64,000 nt of DNA from positions 62,001 to 126,000 of the forward strand of contig DASWNP010000040.1 of assembly GCA_036399175.1 (NCBI GenBank). Reading direction: 5' to 3'. This stretch comes from DASWNP01 sp036399175. GTDB taxonomy: Bacteria > Acidobacteriota > Blastocatellia > Pyrinomonadales > Pyrinomonadaceae. The notes under the pieces are model-generated. The model was not told the DNA's origin. It saw nothing but the letters and a program-made list of their open reading frames with translations, and ran no database searches. The translations under genes and the position numbers were made by a program. This document shows positions 54,752-63,871 of this stretch, piece after piece; the first letter of the stretch is position 1, and each line of letters begins with the position of its first letter.

Positions 54752-55993
54752 TTGAAGCGGCGCGTTGTAGTCACGGGTCTCGGTCTGGTCACGCCACTGG
54801 CGCATACGGTCGAGGCCACCTGGTCTGCTTTGATGGAGGGACGGAGCGGCGTCGATTATCTGAAGAAGTTCGACACGGAGAAGTTCCCCGTGAAAATCGG
54901 AGCCGAAGTCAAAGACTTCGACCCGCTCAACTACGTCGAGAAAAAAGAGGCGCGCAAGATGGGCGCGTTTATTCACTACGCCATCGCCGCCTCCGACGAG
55001 GCCATGCGCGACAGCGGCCTTCAGGTCACGCCCGAGAACGCCGAACTCATCGGAACTTACATCAGCAGCGGCATCGGCGACTTCTGGGCTATCGAACGCG
55101 AGCACTCCAAGCTCCTCAACGACGGGCCGCATCGCGTCTCGCCCTTCTTCATCCCTTCGGCCATCGTCAACCTCGCCGCCGGTCAGGTCTCGATTCGCTT
55201 CGGCGCGAAAGGCCCTAACTCGGCGACGGCGACGGCCTGCTCCGCAGGCGCGCACGCCATCGGCGACAGCTTCAAAATCATCCAGCGCGGCGACGCCGAC
55301 GTGATGATTTGCGGCGGCGCAGAATCCGCTATCACGCCCATGAGCGTCGCGGGATTTGCCGCCATGCGCGCCCTCTCGACGCGCAACGACGATCCGACGC
55401 ACGCCTCCCGTCCCTTCGAGCGTGACCGCGACGGCTTCATCATCGGCGAGGGCGCGGGGCTGATGATTCTCGAAGAGCTGGAGTTTGCGCGTCGGCGCGG
55501 CGCGCGCATCTACGCAGAGCTGGTCGGCTACGGCATGACCGCCGACGCCTTTCACATCACCATGCCCGACGAGACGGCTTCGGGCGCGATTCGCGTCATG
55601 CAGATGGCGATGAGGGATGCCGGGGCCGAGCCCCACGAGGTCGAGTACGTCAACGCGCACGGCACATCGACTCCCTACAACGACAAGTTTGAGACGGCTG
55701 CTATCAAGAAGACCTTCGGCGAGCACGCCTACCGGATGGCCGTCAGCTCCACGAAATCCATGACCGGCCACCTGCTCGGCGCAGCCGGCGGCATCGAGGC
55801 CGTCTTCTCCGTCCTGGCGATTCAGCGCGGGATGCTTCCGCCGACCATCAACTACGTCAACCCCGACCCCGATTGCGACCTTGACTACGTTCCTAACGAG
55901 GCGCGCGAAGCAAACATTCGCTTCGCGCTCTCCAACAGCTTCGGCTTCGGCGGCACCAACGCCGCCCTGCTCTTCAAGCGCTACGAGGAATGA
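54752..55993 (+). CDS. fabF: 3-oxoacyl-ACP synthase II
   Basis: A 413-residue chain-elongating condensing enzyme with the triad Cys163 (TACSAGAH), His303 (NAHGTSTP) and His340 (MTGHLLGAAG). The TTG at 54752 (MKRRVVVTGLG) is chosen: GGAGGAG lies just upstream and homologues begin here; an earlier in-frame ATG would add an implausible Arg-rich leader. The ~200-nt acpP/fabF spacer otherwise holds nothing evident. Confidence 0.95.
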   Translation: MKRRVVVTGLGLVTPLAHTVEATWSALMEGRSGVDYLKKFDTEKFPVKIGAEVKDFDPLNYVEKKEARKMGAFIHYAIAASDEAMRDSGLQVTPENAELIGTYISSGIGDFWAIEREHSKLLNDGPHRVSPFFIPSAIVNLAAGQVSIRFGAKGPNSATATACSAGAHAIGDSFKIIQRGDADVMICGGAESAITPMSVAGFAAMRALSTRNDDPTHASRPFERDRDGFIIGEGAGLMILEELEFARRRGARIYAELVGYGMTADAFHITMPDETASGAIRVMQMAMRDAGAEPHEVEYVNAHGTSTPYNDKFETAAIKKTFGEHAYRMAVSSTKSMTGHLLGAAGGIEAVFSVLAIQRGMLPPTINYVNPDPDCDLDYVPNEAREANIRFALSNSFGFGGTNAALLFKRYEE

Positions 55994-56068
55994 AGCGTTC
56001 AGCATTCAGCGGTCAGCAATCAGCCGAAAGCTTTTGCTGACCGCTGAATGCTGATTGCTGAAAGCTTA
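55993..56068. repeat. Short-unit inverted repeat V (TCAGCAA class)
   Basis: GTTCAGCATTCAGCGGTCAG, loop CCGAAAGCTTTTG, and CTGACCGCTGAATGCTGATT. It fills the fabF/etfB spacer and ends 3 nt before the etfB ATG. Confidence 0.92.
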
Positions 56069-56071
56069 AAT

Positions 56072-56842
56072 ATGAAAATCATCGTCTTAATGAAGCAGGT
56101 CGCCAACAAGGATGCGATTCTGCGTATCAACAAAGAGGGAAACTGGATTGAGGAGGGCGATTTGACCTTCGAGGTCAACGAGTCGGACGGCTACGCCCTC
56201 GAAGAAGCCCTTCGGACGAAGGAGAAGCATGGGGGCGAAGTCGTCGTCTGCTCGATGGGGCCGCAGCGCGTCAAGAGCGTCATCAAAGATGCTTTGGCGC
56301 GCGGCGCTGACCGCGCTATCCACATCGTCGGCGACAACCTCGCACACGTTGGCCCTTATCGCGCTGCGCAAATCATCGCCGAAGCCATCCGCCCCGAGCA
56401 GCCCGACCTCATCTTTACGGGGCTGCAATCCGACGACTACGGCTTCGCGCAGACGGGCGTCATCCTCGCGGAGATTCTGAGTCTGCCGCATGCGACCATC
56501 GTCATCGAAGTCGATGCGTCGGGCGAGCAGTTGAGGGTCAAGCGAGAGCTGGAGAACGGTTGGTACCAGTGGTACACGATGCCGCGCCCGGCGCTTTTGA
56601 CGATTCAATCCGGCATCAGCCAGATTCGCTACGCGTCGCTCAAAGGCATCATGGCTGCCAAGAAGAAAGAGATAAAGGAAGTGCAGCCCGCCGAAGCTTC
56701 GCAGGCCGGAGCGCACCAGCGCATCAACAAGATTTACTTCCCGCAAAAAACCAAGCAGACGCAGTTTCTCGGCGACGGCAACGCCAAAGCCGGCGCAACT
56801 CAACTCGCCGAAAAACTCCGCAACGAAGCAAGGGTAATTTAA
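56072..56842 (+). CDS. etfB: Electron transfer flavoprotein subunit beta
   Basis: A 256-residue soluble subunit binding AMP. MKIIVLMKQVANKDA, NESDGYALEEALR and the recognition-loop region around LVRE-like ARGADRAIHI are typical. The start at 56072 abuts repeat V and lacks a Shine-Dalgarno sequence. With EtfA it would carry electrons from acyl-CoA dehydrogenases to the quinone pool. Confidence 0.94.
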   Translation: MKIIVLMKQVANKDAILRINKEGNWIEEGDLTFEVNESDGYALEEALRTKEKHGGEVVVCSMGPQRVKSVIKDALARGADRAIHIVGDNLAHVGPYRAAQIIAEAIRPEQPDLIFTGLQSDDYGFAQTGVILAEILSLPHATIVIEVDASGEQLRVKRELENGWYQWYTMPRPALLTIQSGISQIRYASLKGIMAAKKKEIKEVQPAEASQAGAHQRINKIYFPQKTKQTQFLGDGNAKAGATQLAEKLRNEARVI

Positions 56843-56845
56843 GGA

Positions 56846-56921
56846 CGTGAATCGTAAATCGTAAATAGTGAATAGATAAAACCGTCTTTCACTATTTACG
56901 ATTTACGATTCACGATTTACT
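56846..56921. repeat. Short-unit inverted repeat W (TCGTAAA class)
   Basis: GTGAATCGTAAATCGTAAAT units, core TAGATAAAACCGTCTTTC, and ACTATTTACGATTTACGATT. Positions 56868-56896 are the exact reverse complement of 61066-61094 in element X. It fills the etfB/etfA spacer. Confidence 0.93.
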
Positions 56922-56925
56922 AATT

Positions 56926-57906
56926 ATGGCAAACGGAATCTTAGTTTTCGCAGAACATCGTGACGGGGTTTTTGGTAAGACCTCGTTTGAGGCCGTCGCC
57001 GCCGCGCAGCAGTTGGGCGCGGAGCTTGGACAGAGCGTGACGGCGGTGGTGCTGAGTACGGACGCGGGGCTGGCGCAGGAGGTTGCGGCTTACGATTTGA
57101 GCCGTGTGGTTTCGGCCGAGAACCCGAAGCTTTCGGAGTACACGCCCGACGCTTACACGGACGCGATGGAACGCGTCGTGCGCTCGCTCGACCCGGCCTA
57201 CGTTATCATGCCGCACACGTACCTCGTGCGCGATTTCGCGCCGAAGCTGGCGGCGCGTTTCGCCAGAAGCGTCGTCAGCGATTGCATCCGCGCGAGCGTC
57301 GAGGGCGGCGCTGTCACTTTCGCGCGCCGAATCTTCCTCGGAAAGATTGACGCAGACGTTCAGACCGACGGCGAGCCGCCCGTCTTCGCAACCTTCCAGT
57401 CGGGCGCGTACCGCTCGGAGCAGGCGCGTCGGGGCGCGTCGAGCGCGCAGGTCGAGTCGATGACGGTCGAAGTGGGCGAAGTTCGCATGAAACCCGAGCC
57501 CGCTTTCCAGGAGGTGAAGCAGGCGGTTGATTTGACGAAGGCGGATACCATCGTCGCCGTCGGACGCGGCATCAAGAGCCAGGAAAATCTCGCGCTCGTC
57601 GAACAACTGGCGGCGGCTCTCGGCGGCGACATCGCAGCCTCTCGTCCCATCTGCGACGCGGGCTGGCTGCCCATCGACCGGCAAATCGGCTCTTCCGGCC
57701 AGACCGTCGCGCCCAAGCTCTACATCGCGCTCGGCATCTCCGGCGCGATTCAACATCTCGTCGGCATGAAAAACTCAAGCACCATCGTCGCCGTCAACAA
57801 AGACCCGGAAGCGCCCATCTTCGACATCGCCGACTACGGCATCGTCGGCGACCTCTTCGAGGTGATTCCCGTCCTGACCGAAGAGGTGAAGAAGCTGAAG
57901 GGCTAA
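56926..57906 (+). CDS. etfA: Electron transfer flavoprotein subunit alpha
   Basis: A 326-residue subunit binding FAD. The C-terminal domain has the FAD-binding GSSGQTVAPKLYIALGISGA and DPEAPIFDIADYGIVGDLFE. The ATG at 56926 follows repeat W, with no Shine-Dalgarno sequence. It ends at a strong terminator. Confidence 0.95.
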   Translation: MANGILVFAEHRDGVFGKTSFEAVAAAQQLGAELGQSVTAVVLSTDAGLAQEVAAYDLSRVVSAENPKLSEYTPDAYTDAMERVVRSLDPAYVIMPHTYLVRDFAPKLAARFARSVVSDCIRASVEGGAVTFARRIFLGKIDADVQTDGEPPVFATFQSGAYRSEQARRGASSAQVESMTVEVGEVRMKPEPAFQEVKQAVDLTKADTIVAVGRGIKSQENLALVEQLAAALGGDIAASRPICDAGWLPIDRQIGSSGQTVAPKLYIALGISGAIQHLVGMKNSSTIVAVNKDPEAPIFDIADYGIVGDLFEVIPVLTEEVKKLKG

Positions 57907-57930
57907 GGAAACAACAACCGACTTGAAATG

Positions 57931-57982
57931 AAAGCGGAAGGGCAGCGTCTCACAGAGAGAGACGGCTGCCCTTCCGCTTTTT
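57931..57982. terminator. Strong bidirectional terminator after etfA
   Basis: A perfect 16-bp stem (57931-57946 with 57965-57980), with an inner GTCTC/GAGAC extension, is followed by TTTTT and preceded by AAA. It separates etfA from the convergent SCO1-like gene. Confidence 0.88.
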
Positions 57983-57992
57983 GGGTGTTCGG

Positions 57993-58925
57993 TTACTGGG
58001 AAGCCTGTCCTTCTTTGAGCAGGCTTCTGAGGTCTCGCAGAAGCTGTTCGGGCTTCCAGTCGTTGCCCCTGTAAATTTTGTAGATGCGCCCTTCGGGGCT
58101 GATGATGGCCGTGCGCAGGCCGTGAATAATCTGGTCTTTCTCCGTGTAGTAAGAGAGACCGAAAAACTCCGCCAGGCGCTTTATCTCTTCGGGCTGGCCG
58201 GTGGCAAACTCCCAGTGGTCGAACCGCTCTTCACTGTATCGCTCGGTGTGCGCCGCGCCGTAGCTGCGAAGGACTTTCGGAGTGTCGTAGGCGGGGTCGA
58301 GCGTGACGGAGAGCAGGCGAGTCTTTCGGTAAAGCTCGGGCTCTTTCTGTAGCTCGCGCTCAGCCTGTGCGAAGTTCGTGCTCATCAGCGTGCAGTAGTC
58401 GGGCAGCGGGCAGCGCGTGTAGATGAAGGTCAGGAGCAGGGCGCGGCCTCTGTAGCTCGACAGCCTGAAGGGGCGATTGTCCTGATTGACGAGCGAAAAA
58501 TCGGGAACCTCCGCGCCCGTCTGCGGCTCGCTCGACGCGTCTGATGCCGCCGAGCCTGCCGCGCCGCCCTTCGTGATAATCGGATTCTCCAACCAGGAGC
58601 CTCTGTTCGCCACAACCAGCGTCGCCTGAATCCGGTCGCCCGCGCCGATTACTTCGAGGGCGTCTCTGTCCTTCAAAACGAAGGGCATCGTCATCGCCTC
58701 CATGAAACCCTCGACGGCCTCGTGGTCAATCACCACCTCTCGCTTCGACTTATCGACCGAAACCACTTTCCCGCGCAACTCGTAACGCTGCGCGCTCGGG
58801 TCGTCCGCCTCCGCATCGCCCCCGCCGCAGGCGGACAAAAGGAGGATGCAGGCCAGAGATGCAAAAATGAGAGCAAGCGCTTGGCCGAATCTCGACCCAA
58901 TTGCAAATTTATTGTCAGGATTCAT
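57993..58925 (-). CDS. CusF-like/SCO1 fusion lipoprotein
   Basis: A 310-residue extracytoplasmic protein. The lipobox LLLSAC (Cys33) anchors it. Residues ~48-105 are a CusF-like copper domain (HEAVEGFMEAMTMPF with His68 and the Met cluster). Residues ~137-305 are a SCO1/SenC domain with Cys172 and Cys178 (CPLPDYC, a CX5C instead of the usual CX3C) and His268. SCO proteins deliver copper to cytochrome oxidase. No oxidase gene is in the window. The start at 58925 gives the normal signal peptide. Confidence 0.88.
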   Translation of the reverse strand: MNPDNKFAIGSRFGQALALIFASLACILLLSACGGGDAEADDPSAQRYELRGKVVSVDKSKREVVIDHEAVEGFMEAMTMPFVLKDRDALEVIGAGDRIQATLVVANRGSWLENPIITKGGAAGSAASDASSEPQTGAEVPDFSLVNQDNRPFRLSSYRGRALLLTFIYTRCPLPDYCTLMSTNFAQAERELQKEPELYRKTRLLSVTLDPAYDTPKVLRSYGAAHTERYSEERFDHWEFATGQPEEIKRLAEFFGLSYYTEKDQIIHGLRTAIISPEGRIYKIYRGNDWKPEQLLRDLRSLLKEGQASQ

Positions 58926-59456
58926 ACGTCGAAATTGTCCGTTAAAAAAGGTGCGGGCGCAACTTGTGTCGCCAGTAAACGCGCCGAGCGTCGTGCAGGC
59001 GTCGATGCTGGGGCAAAAGGACACAGGAGCGCGAATCATAAATTCTCATCCGGACGCGTCGGCGCGGAAGGGAATCGCAAACCGTTAATAATGCAATCGA
59101 AAGCCGCGCTGCGAAGGGCGTACACGCCTTGCAAGAAATTTTACTAAAGAGTTAAAAGCCGCGTTTTCAGAAACTTAATCGTCGTCGGAGAAAACGGCGA
59201 ATGTAAAAAATTCCCTGTGCGAGAGCCTTCCGGGGTGGCGTCTGAATTTTCGGATTTTTATTTCGCCGACCTCTGCCGTCTGAACCTCTTCTAAAACTCC
59301 ATCCGGACGATTCTGGCCTCACGCGGGCGCTCGATTCAGCCGAGAGAGGGAACGGCACTTGCTACCCCATTGACAGAGATCACTCTCTCAGACGGCTGGA
59401 CAAGTTCGAGACGCTCGAAAAGCGTCATACTCACACTCGAAGGGCGGCATACTACA
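58926..59456. other. Intergenic region between SCO1-like and response-regulator genes
   Basis: About 530 nt between divergent genes. It includes a Cys-containing in-frame upstream extension of the SCO1-like gene (to 59039) that lacks family resemblance, and a lone TTGACA at 59370 without a matching -10. I see no gene, RNA or repeat element. Confidence 0.5.
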
Positions 59457-59873
59457 TTGGCGCAGCTCAAAATCCTTTATGTCGAGGATTACGATCTGGT
59501 ACTCTTCACCGTCAAGCAGTTGCTTGAGCTAGAGGGCTGGAATGTCGAAATCTGCCGCGACGGCGCCACGGCGCTGAAGAGGCTCGAAAGCGGCGACAAC
59601 TACGACATCATTGTGCTCGACTCGGAGATGCTCGGCATGCGCGGCCTCGAACTGCTCAAGCGGGCTCGCTCCATGACGCACCGACGCCGCACGCCGGTCA
59701 TCATGTTCACGGCCACCGACTGCGAAAAGGATGCCTACGCCGCCGGAGCCAACGCCTTCCTCAAAAAACCGAGCGGCATTCGAGATTTGATTCCCACCAT
59801 CGAGCACCTGCTCGGCAATCAGGAAATCTCCTACCCCTTCAACGACCAGCAATACTCAAAAAACAGCAGCTAA
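59457..59873 (+). CDS. Single-domain response regulator
   Basis: A 138-residue CheY-like receiver. Acidic pocket Glu10-Asp11, phospho-acceptor Asp55 (IIVLDSEM) and the conserved Lys near 103-104 (FLKKPSG) are present. There is no output domain. The TTG at 59457 with GAAGGGCGG about 9 nt upstream gives the family N-terminus (LKILYVEDY); an in-frame TTG at 59370 adds 29 unrelated residues. No histidine kinase is adjacent. Confidence 0.85.
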   Translation: MAQLKILYVEDYDLVLFTVKQLLELEGWNVEICRDGATALKRLESGDNYDIIVLDSEMLGMRGLELLKRARSMTHRRRTPVIMFTATDCEKDAYAAGANAFLKKPSGIRDLIPTIEHLLGNQEISYPFNDQQYSKNSS

Positions 59874-60098
59874 GACGCGCTCCCTATAACTTCCAACCCG
59901 CAGATACCCGGTTCGACCTGCGACGGCCAAACGCGCCGAGCAGCGTTCAGACAGGAAAACTCCGTCCGGATTTGGACGCTGCTATGGTCTTCGAGCGTGC
60001 GGTTCGAGCGCGTGCGTGTGCGACGGGTTCGTTTGGGCGAGGGCGAGCCGGGTTGGATGCCGAAGGGCGTGGATTTGTGTTAGGATGCGCCCATCTGC

Positions 60099-61070
60099 AT
60101 GATGAACACTCTGGCGGAGAACAAGCGGCAGCGCGCGACTTTGCTCGACGGCGGACGCATCGCCGAGCGTATCAAACGCGAGGTTGCGGAGGAAGCGGCG
60201 CGGCTGAAAAGCGAGGCGGGCGTCGTCCCTTGCCTGGCGACGGTGCTGGTGGGAGACGACCCGGCCTCGGCGGTCTACGTGCGAAACAAGGTGCGCGCCT
60301 GCGAGGAGCTTGGGCTGCGCTCCGAGCATCGCGCGCTTCCTTCCGAGATGACGACCGAAGAGCTTCTCTACCTGATAGCGGAATTGAACGCGCGCGACGA
60401 CGTGGACGGCATCCTCGTCCAGTTGCCTCTGCCCGCGCATATGAGCGAGTCGCGCGTGCTGGAGGCGATTGACCCCTCGAAGGATGTCGATGGATTTCAT
60501 CCGGTCAACGTCGGCCGGCTGGCCTGCGGCGAGCCGTCGCTCGTACCGTGCACGCCGGCAGGAATCGTCGAGCTGCTCGTGCGTTCGGGCATCACTATCG
60601 AGGGCACGCGCGCCTGCGTGGTCGGCAGAAGCCGCATCGTCGGGCGTCCCGCCGCGCAGCTTCTCTTGCGGCACGACGCCACCGTCACCATCTGCCATTC
60701 GCGCACGCGCGACCTCGCCGCAATCACGCGTGAGGCGGACATCCTCGTCGCAGCCATCGGACGCGCGGGCTTCATCCGGGGCGAGCACGTTAAACCCGGC
60801 GCGACCGTCATCGACGTTGGCATCAACAAGATTACTGATGAAGCGCAGGCGCGCGAGCTTTTCGGACGAGACGCCGAGCGACGCATCGACATCATCAGGC
60901 GACGCGGCTGCACCCTCGCAGGCGACGTGCATCCTTCAGAGGTCGAAGAAGTGGCAGGCCGACTCACGCCCGTCCCCGGCGGCGTCGGCCTACTCACCGT
61001 AGCCATGCTGATGAAAAACACGCTCAAAGCAGCGAGAACTCGTCAATCGTCAATCGTCAATCGTCAATAG
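60099..61070 (+). CDS. folD: Methylenetetrahydrofolate dehydrogenase/cyclohydrolase
   Basis: A 323-residue bifunctional folate enzyme. VLVGDDPASAVYVRNKVRAC with the catalytic Lys, QLPLPAHM, and VVGRSRIVGRPAAQLLL plus the C-terminal PVPGGVGLLTVAMLMKNT are diagnostic. It supplies one-carbon folates like those used by the methyltransferase/MTHFR fusion. The final residues (RQSSIVNRQ) are encoded by TCGTCAA units of repeat X, an unusual tail. Confidence 0.94.
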   Translation: MMNTLAENKRQRATLLDGGRIAERIKREVAEEAARLKSEAGVVPCLATVLVGDDPASAVYVRNKVRACEELGLRSEHRALPSEMTTEELLYLIAELNARDDVDGILVQLPLPAHMSESRVLEAIDPSKDVDGFHPVNVGRLACGEPSLVPCTPAGIVELLVRSGITIEGTRACVVGRSRIVGRPAAQLLLRHDATVTICHSRTRDLAAITREADILVAAIGRAGFIRGEHVKPGATVIDVGINKITDEAQARELFGRDAERRIDIIRRRGCTLAGDVHPSEVEEVAGRLTPVPGGVGLLTVAMLMKNTLKAARTRQSSIVNRQ

Positions 61071-61145
61071 TGAAAGACGGTTTTATCTATTCACGATTGA
61101 CGATTTACCATTTACCGGCTTTTATCTAATCACGATTGACGATTT
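61040..61145. repeat. Short-unit inverted repeat X (TCGTCAA/TCGTAAA class)
   Basis: Four TCGTCAA units (coding the end of folD), core TAGTGAAAGACGGTTTTATC, then TTCACGATTGACGATTTACC, an extra ATTTACCGGCTTTTATCTA and a partial third arm. It ends at the coaE ATG. Core 61066-61094 is the exact inverse of element W's. Confidence 0.93.
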
Positions 61146-61781
61146 ATGTTGCGCGTCGGGTTAACGGGGTCGATTGCGGTGGGGAAGAGTTTCGTGTCGG
61201 GCGTATTGAGTGAGCTTGGGTGTCATGTGCTGGATGCGGACGAGGTGGCGCGCAGGGTGGTCGAGCCGGGGAGCGCGGGGCTGCGGGCGCTCCTGGAGGC
61301 TTTCGGGGCGGAGATTTTGCAGGCGGACGGAAGGCTCGACCGCGCGCGTCTGGGCTCGCTGGTCTTCGCCGACGCCGAGCGACGCGCGCTGCTCAATTCG
61401 ATTCTTCATCCGCTCATCATTGAAGCGCAGGATGAGGAGCTGAAGCGCTTCGAGCAGCGAGACCCGCGCGGAGTCGCAGTCGTTGATGCGGCGCTGATGA
61501 TTGAGTCGGGCGGATACCGGCGTTTCGATAAGCTGATTGTCGTTCACTGCCGACCCGAAATTCAGTTGGAGCGACTGATGCGGCGCAACGGGCTCGCGCG
61601 CGAGGAAGCAGAGCGACGCATCGACGCGCAGATGCCACAGGAAGAGAAGAAGCGTTACGCCGATTTCCTCATCGACACTTCGGAGGGCTTCGAGGACACG
61701 CGGCGGCAGGTGGAGAAGGTCTACGCGATTCTGCGCGAGTTGAGCGAAGAGAAGGGCGTCGCAGAGAGTTCGGAACAGTAG
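61146..61781 (+). CDS. coaE: Dephospho-CoA kinase
   Basis: A 211-residue kinase for the last step of coenzyme A synthesis. The P-loop is GLTGSIAVGKS, followed by CHVLDADEVARRVVEPG and the lid/ADP-binding region QMPQEEKKRYADFLIDTS. The ATG is immediately downstream of repeat X with no Shine-Dalgarno sequence. Confidence 0.94.
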   Translation: MLRVGLTGSIAVGKSFVSGVLSELGCHVLDADEVARRVVEPGSAGLRALLEAFGAEILQADGRLDRARLGSLVFADAERRALLNSILHPLIIEAQDEELKRFEQRDPRGVAVVDAALMIESGGYRRFDKLIVVHCRPEIQLERLMRRNGLAREEAERRIDAQMPQEEKKRYADFLIDTSEGFEDTRRQVEKVYAILRELSEEKGVAESSEQ

Positions 61782-63871
61782 TGATGCGAATGAAGGCGAA
61801 AGAGAGCGGCAGGGAAGCGAGGTCGTTCGCAGGCGGCGCGAGGCTCGACGCCGGACGAAGCGGCGCGCATCCGGCTGTCCCGTCGCGTCGTTCTTCGTCG
61901 TCTTCGCTCGCCCTCTGCGCGCGTTGGCTGCTCATCTCGTCTCTGTCGCTTCTCGGCGTCGCGTGTTTCGAGACGGAGAAGGGCGAGCCGTTTTACGGGC
62001 GCGTGGCGACGCCGAAGACGCAGGAGTTTCGTTGGAGCGACGGCGGGCTGCCGCGCGTCTTCGACCCTGCGCTGGCCGCCGCGCCGCCCGACACCGATGC
62101 CGTGCGCGCTCTCTTCGAGGGTTTGACCGATTACGACCCGCGCACGCTTGAGCCGGTGGCGGCGGTGGCGACGCATTGGGAGGCTTCGACGGATTTCAGG
62201 CAGTGGACTTTTCATTTGAGACGCGACGCGCGCTGGTCGAACGGCGACGCGGTGACGGCGCAGGATTTCGTGCGCTCATGGCAGCGCACGCTCAGGCTCG
62301 GCGACCGCGCGCCGCACGCGCGTCTGCTGGAGAACATAGAGGGCGCGCAGAGCGCTGTCGCGCTCGTCGTCGATCCTTCGCAAGCGGCGTCGGAAGAGAC
62401 GGGCGAAGTGGCAGAGGAGTCGCTTGAAGAGGATGCTGAACCGAAACCCCCCGCTACTTCGGCGTCGCCGACGTTAAAGCCGACGCCGACGGCGAGCCCG
62501 ACGCCTGCTCCGGTCGTCGCGCCGAAGTTCGGTGCGGAGGCGGTCGGCGACTACGTTCTGAAAGTTCGTTTGAGACGCCCCGACAGGAGTTTTCCGGCGC
62601 TCGTGGCTCATCCGGTCTTTCGTCCGGTTCATGCTTCGGACAGGGAGAGCGAAGCGGAGGGCGCGCAGGAAGAGCTTGAAGATAAGGAAGGAAGAAGCGG
62701 GCGAGGGTTCGTCTCGAACGGAGCGTTTCGTTTGTCGGGACTCGCTTCGGATAGCGTCGTGCTTGAGCGTGCGAGCAGTTATTGGGACGCGGGCGCGGTG
62801 GCGCTCGAACGCGTGCGCTTCATCGCCGCGCGCGATGCCGAGTCGGCGCTCGCGGCTTACGAGCGCGGCGAGGTCGATGCCGTCACCAACGCGGCCTTCG
62901 AGCCTCTGGCGCTCAAGCTGCTCGCTCCCTACAAAGACTTCCGCCGCGCCACCTACGGCGCGCTCACTTTCTACAGCTTCAATCTCTCGCGTCCGCCCTT
63001 CAACGACCGGCGCGTCCGCGAAGCGCTCGCCATCGCGCTCGACCGAGACCGCCTGAGCGCCGACGCCATGAGCGGCGCGACCGAGCCGGCCAAGAGATTT
63101 CTGCCCCTGCAACATGAAGAGTCGGGCGAGGCCGAGAGCGCGCAGGAGTCGAGCGCCGAGAGAGCGGACGAGCTAGAACTGAATGCTGACGAAGAGCAGA
63201 CGGTCGCTCCGCTTGAGTTCAACGCCGAGCGTGCGCGTCGGCTGCTGGCCGAAGCGGGCTTTCCCGGCGGCGCGGGCTTTCCGCGCATACGTCTTTTGGT
63301 TAATCGTAACGAGCAGCATCGAATGATGGCTCAGGCCGTCGCGGCGATGTGGCGAAGCGTTTTGGGCGTCGAGACAGAAGTCGTCGTGCGTAGCTGGGAG
63401 GAATACGAAGCCGCGCTCTGGACGGGCGATTACGACATCGCGCGGCGCAGCATGGTGATGCAGACGACCGACGCCGAAAGCAACATGCTCGCCATCTTCG
63501 AGCGACAGCCGCAGGCGGCGCTCGCCGGTTCAGGGGCGAACGAGACCGCCGCTACCGCGACGCCGGGCGCGTCCGAGACGCCGACGCCTTCTCCGCGCGC
63601 GGACGATGCCGCGTCGAGCGATGGCGGCGCATCTTCGTCTGCTGCGAACAGAGCTTCAGTGCCGCAGCCGATTCTCTCCGAGGCGCAGGCTTTGCGCGAG
63701 CTGCCCGCGATTCCGGTCTACTTCGCCTCTTCCTTCGCCGTCGTCAAGCCCTACGTTCGAGGCTTCGACACGAATCTGCTCGACGCTCCTTCGCTCAAGC
63801 ACGTTCGCATCGACACCGATTGGAAGATGCCCGAAGAGACGAAGACGGTCGAGGTTATCGGCAACGAGTAG
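61781..63871 (+). CDS. Peptide-type ABC transporter substrate-binding lipoprotein (SBP_bac_5)
   Basis: A 696-residue extracytoplasmic solute-binding protein. A long basic leader precedes a hydrophobic segment and lipobox LLGVAC (Cys62). The OppA-like fold is seen in WTFHLRRDARWSNGDAVTAQ and YSFNLSRPPFNDRRVREALA. Two low-complexity insertions, about residues 205-250 (acidic, then PTPT-rich) and 585-628, are unusual. The GTG start shares its G with the coaE stop, so the genes are coupled. No permease genes are in view. Confidence 0.88.
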   Translation: MMRMKAKESGREARSFAGGARLDAGRSGAHPAVPSRRSSSSSLALCARWLLISSLSLLGVACFETEKGEPFYGRVATPKTQEFRWSDGGLPRVFDPALAAAPPDTDAVRALFEGLTDYDPRTLEPVAAVATHWEASTDFRQWTFHLRRDARWSNGDAVTAQDFVRSWQRTLRLGDRAPHARLLENIEGAQSAVALVVDPSQAASEETGEVAEESLEEDAEPKPPATSASPTLKPTPTASPTPAPVVAPKFGAEAVGDYVLKVRLRRPDRSFPALVAHPVFRPVHASDRESEAEGAQEELEDKEGRSGRGFVSNGAFRLSGLASDSVVLERASSYWDAGAVALERVRFIAARDAESALAAYERGEVDAVTNAAFEPLALKLLAPYKDFRRATYGALTFYSFNLSRPPFNDRRVREALAIALDRDRLSADAMSGATEPAKRFLPLQHEESGEAESAQESSAERADELELNADEEQTVAPLEFNAERARRLLAEAGFPGGAGFPRIRLLVNRNEQHRMMAQAVAAMWRSVLGVETEVVVRSWEEYEAALWTGDYDIARRSMVMQTTDAESNMLAIFERQPQAALAGSGANETAATATPGASETPTPSPRADDAASSDGGASSSAANRASVPQPILSEAQALRELPAIPVYFASSFAVVKPYVRGFDTNLLDAPSLKHVRIDTDWKMPEETKTVEVIGNE

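Noticed and set aside
59370..59456. N-terminal extension of the response regulator from TTG 59370
   Set aside because: The 29 extra residues have no family match, and a better-placed TTG with a purine-rich leader lies at 59457.
61033..61070. Treating the last residues of folD as a conserved domain
   Set aside because: They are translated TCGTCAA units of repeat X, so the tail is a by-product of the element.
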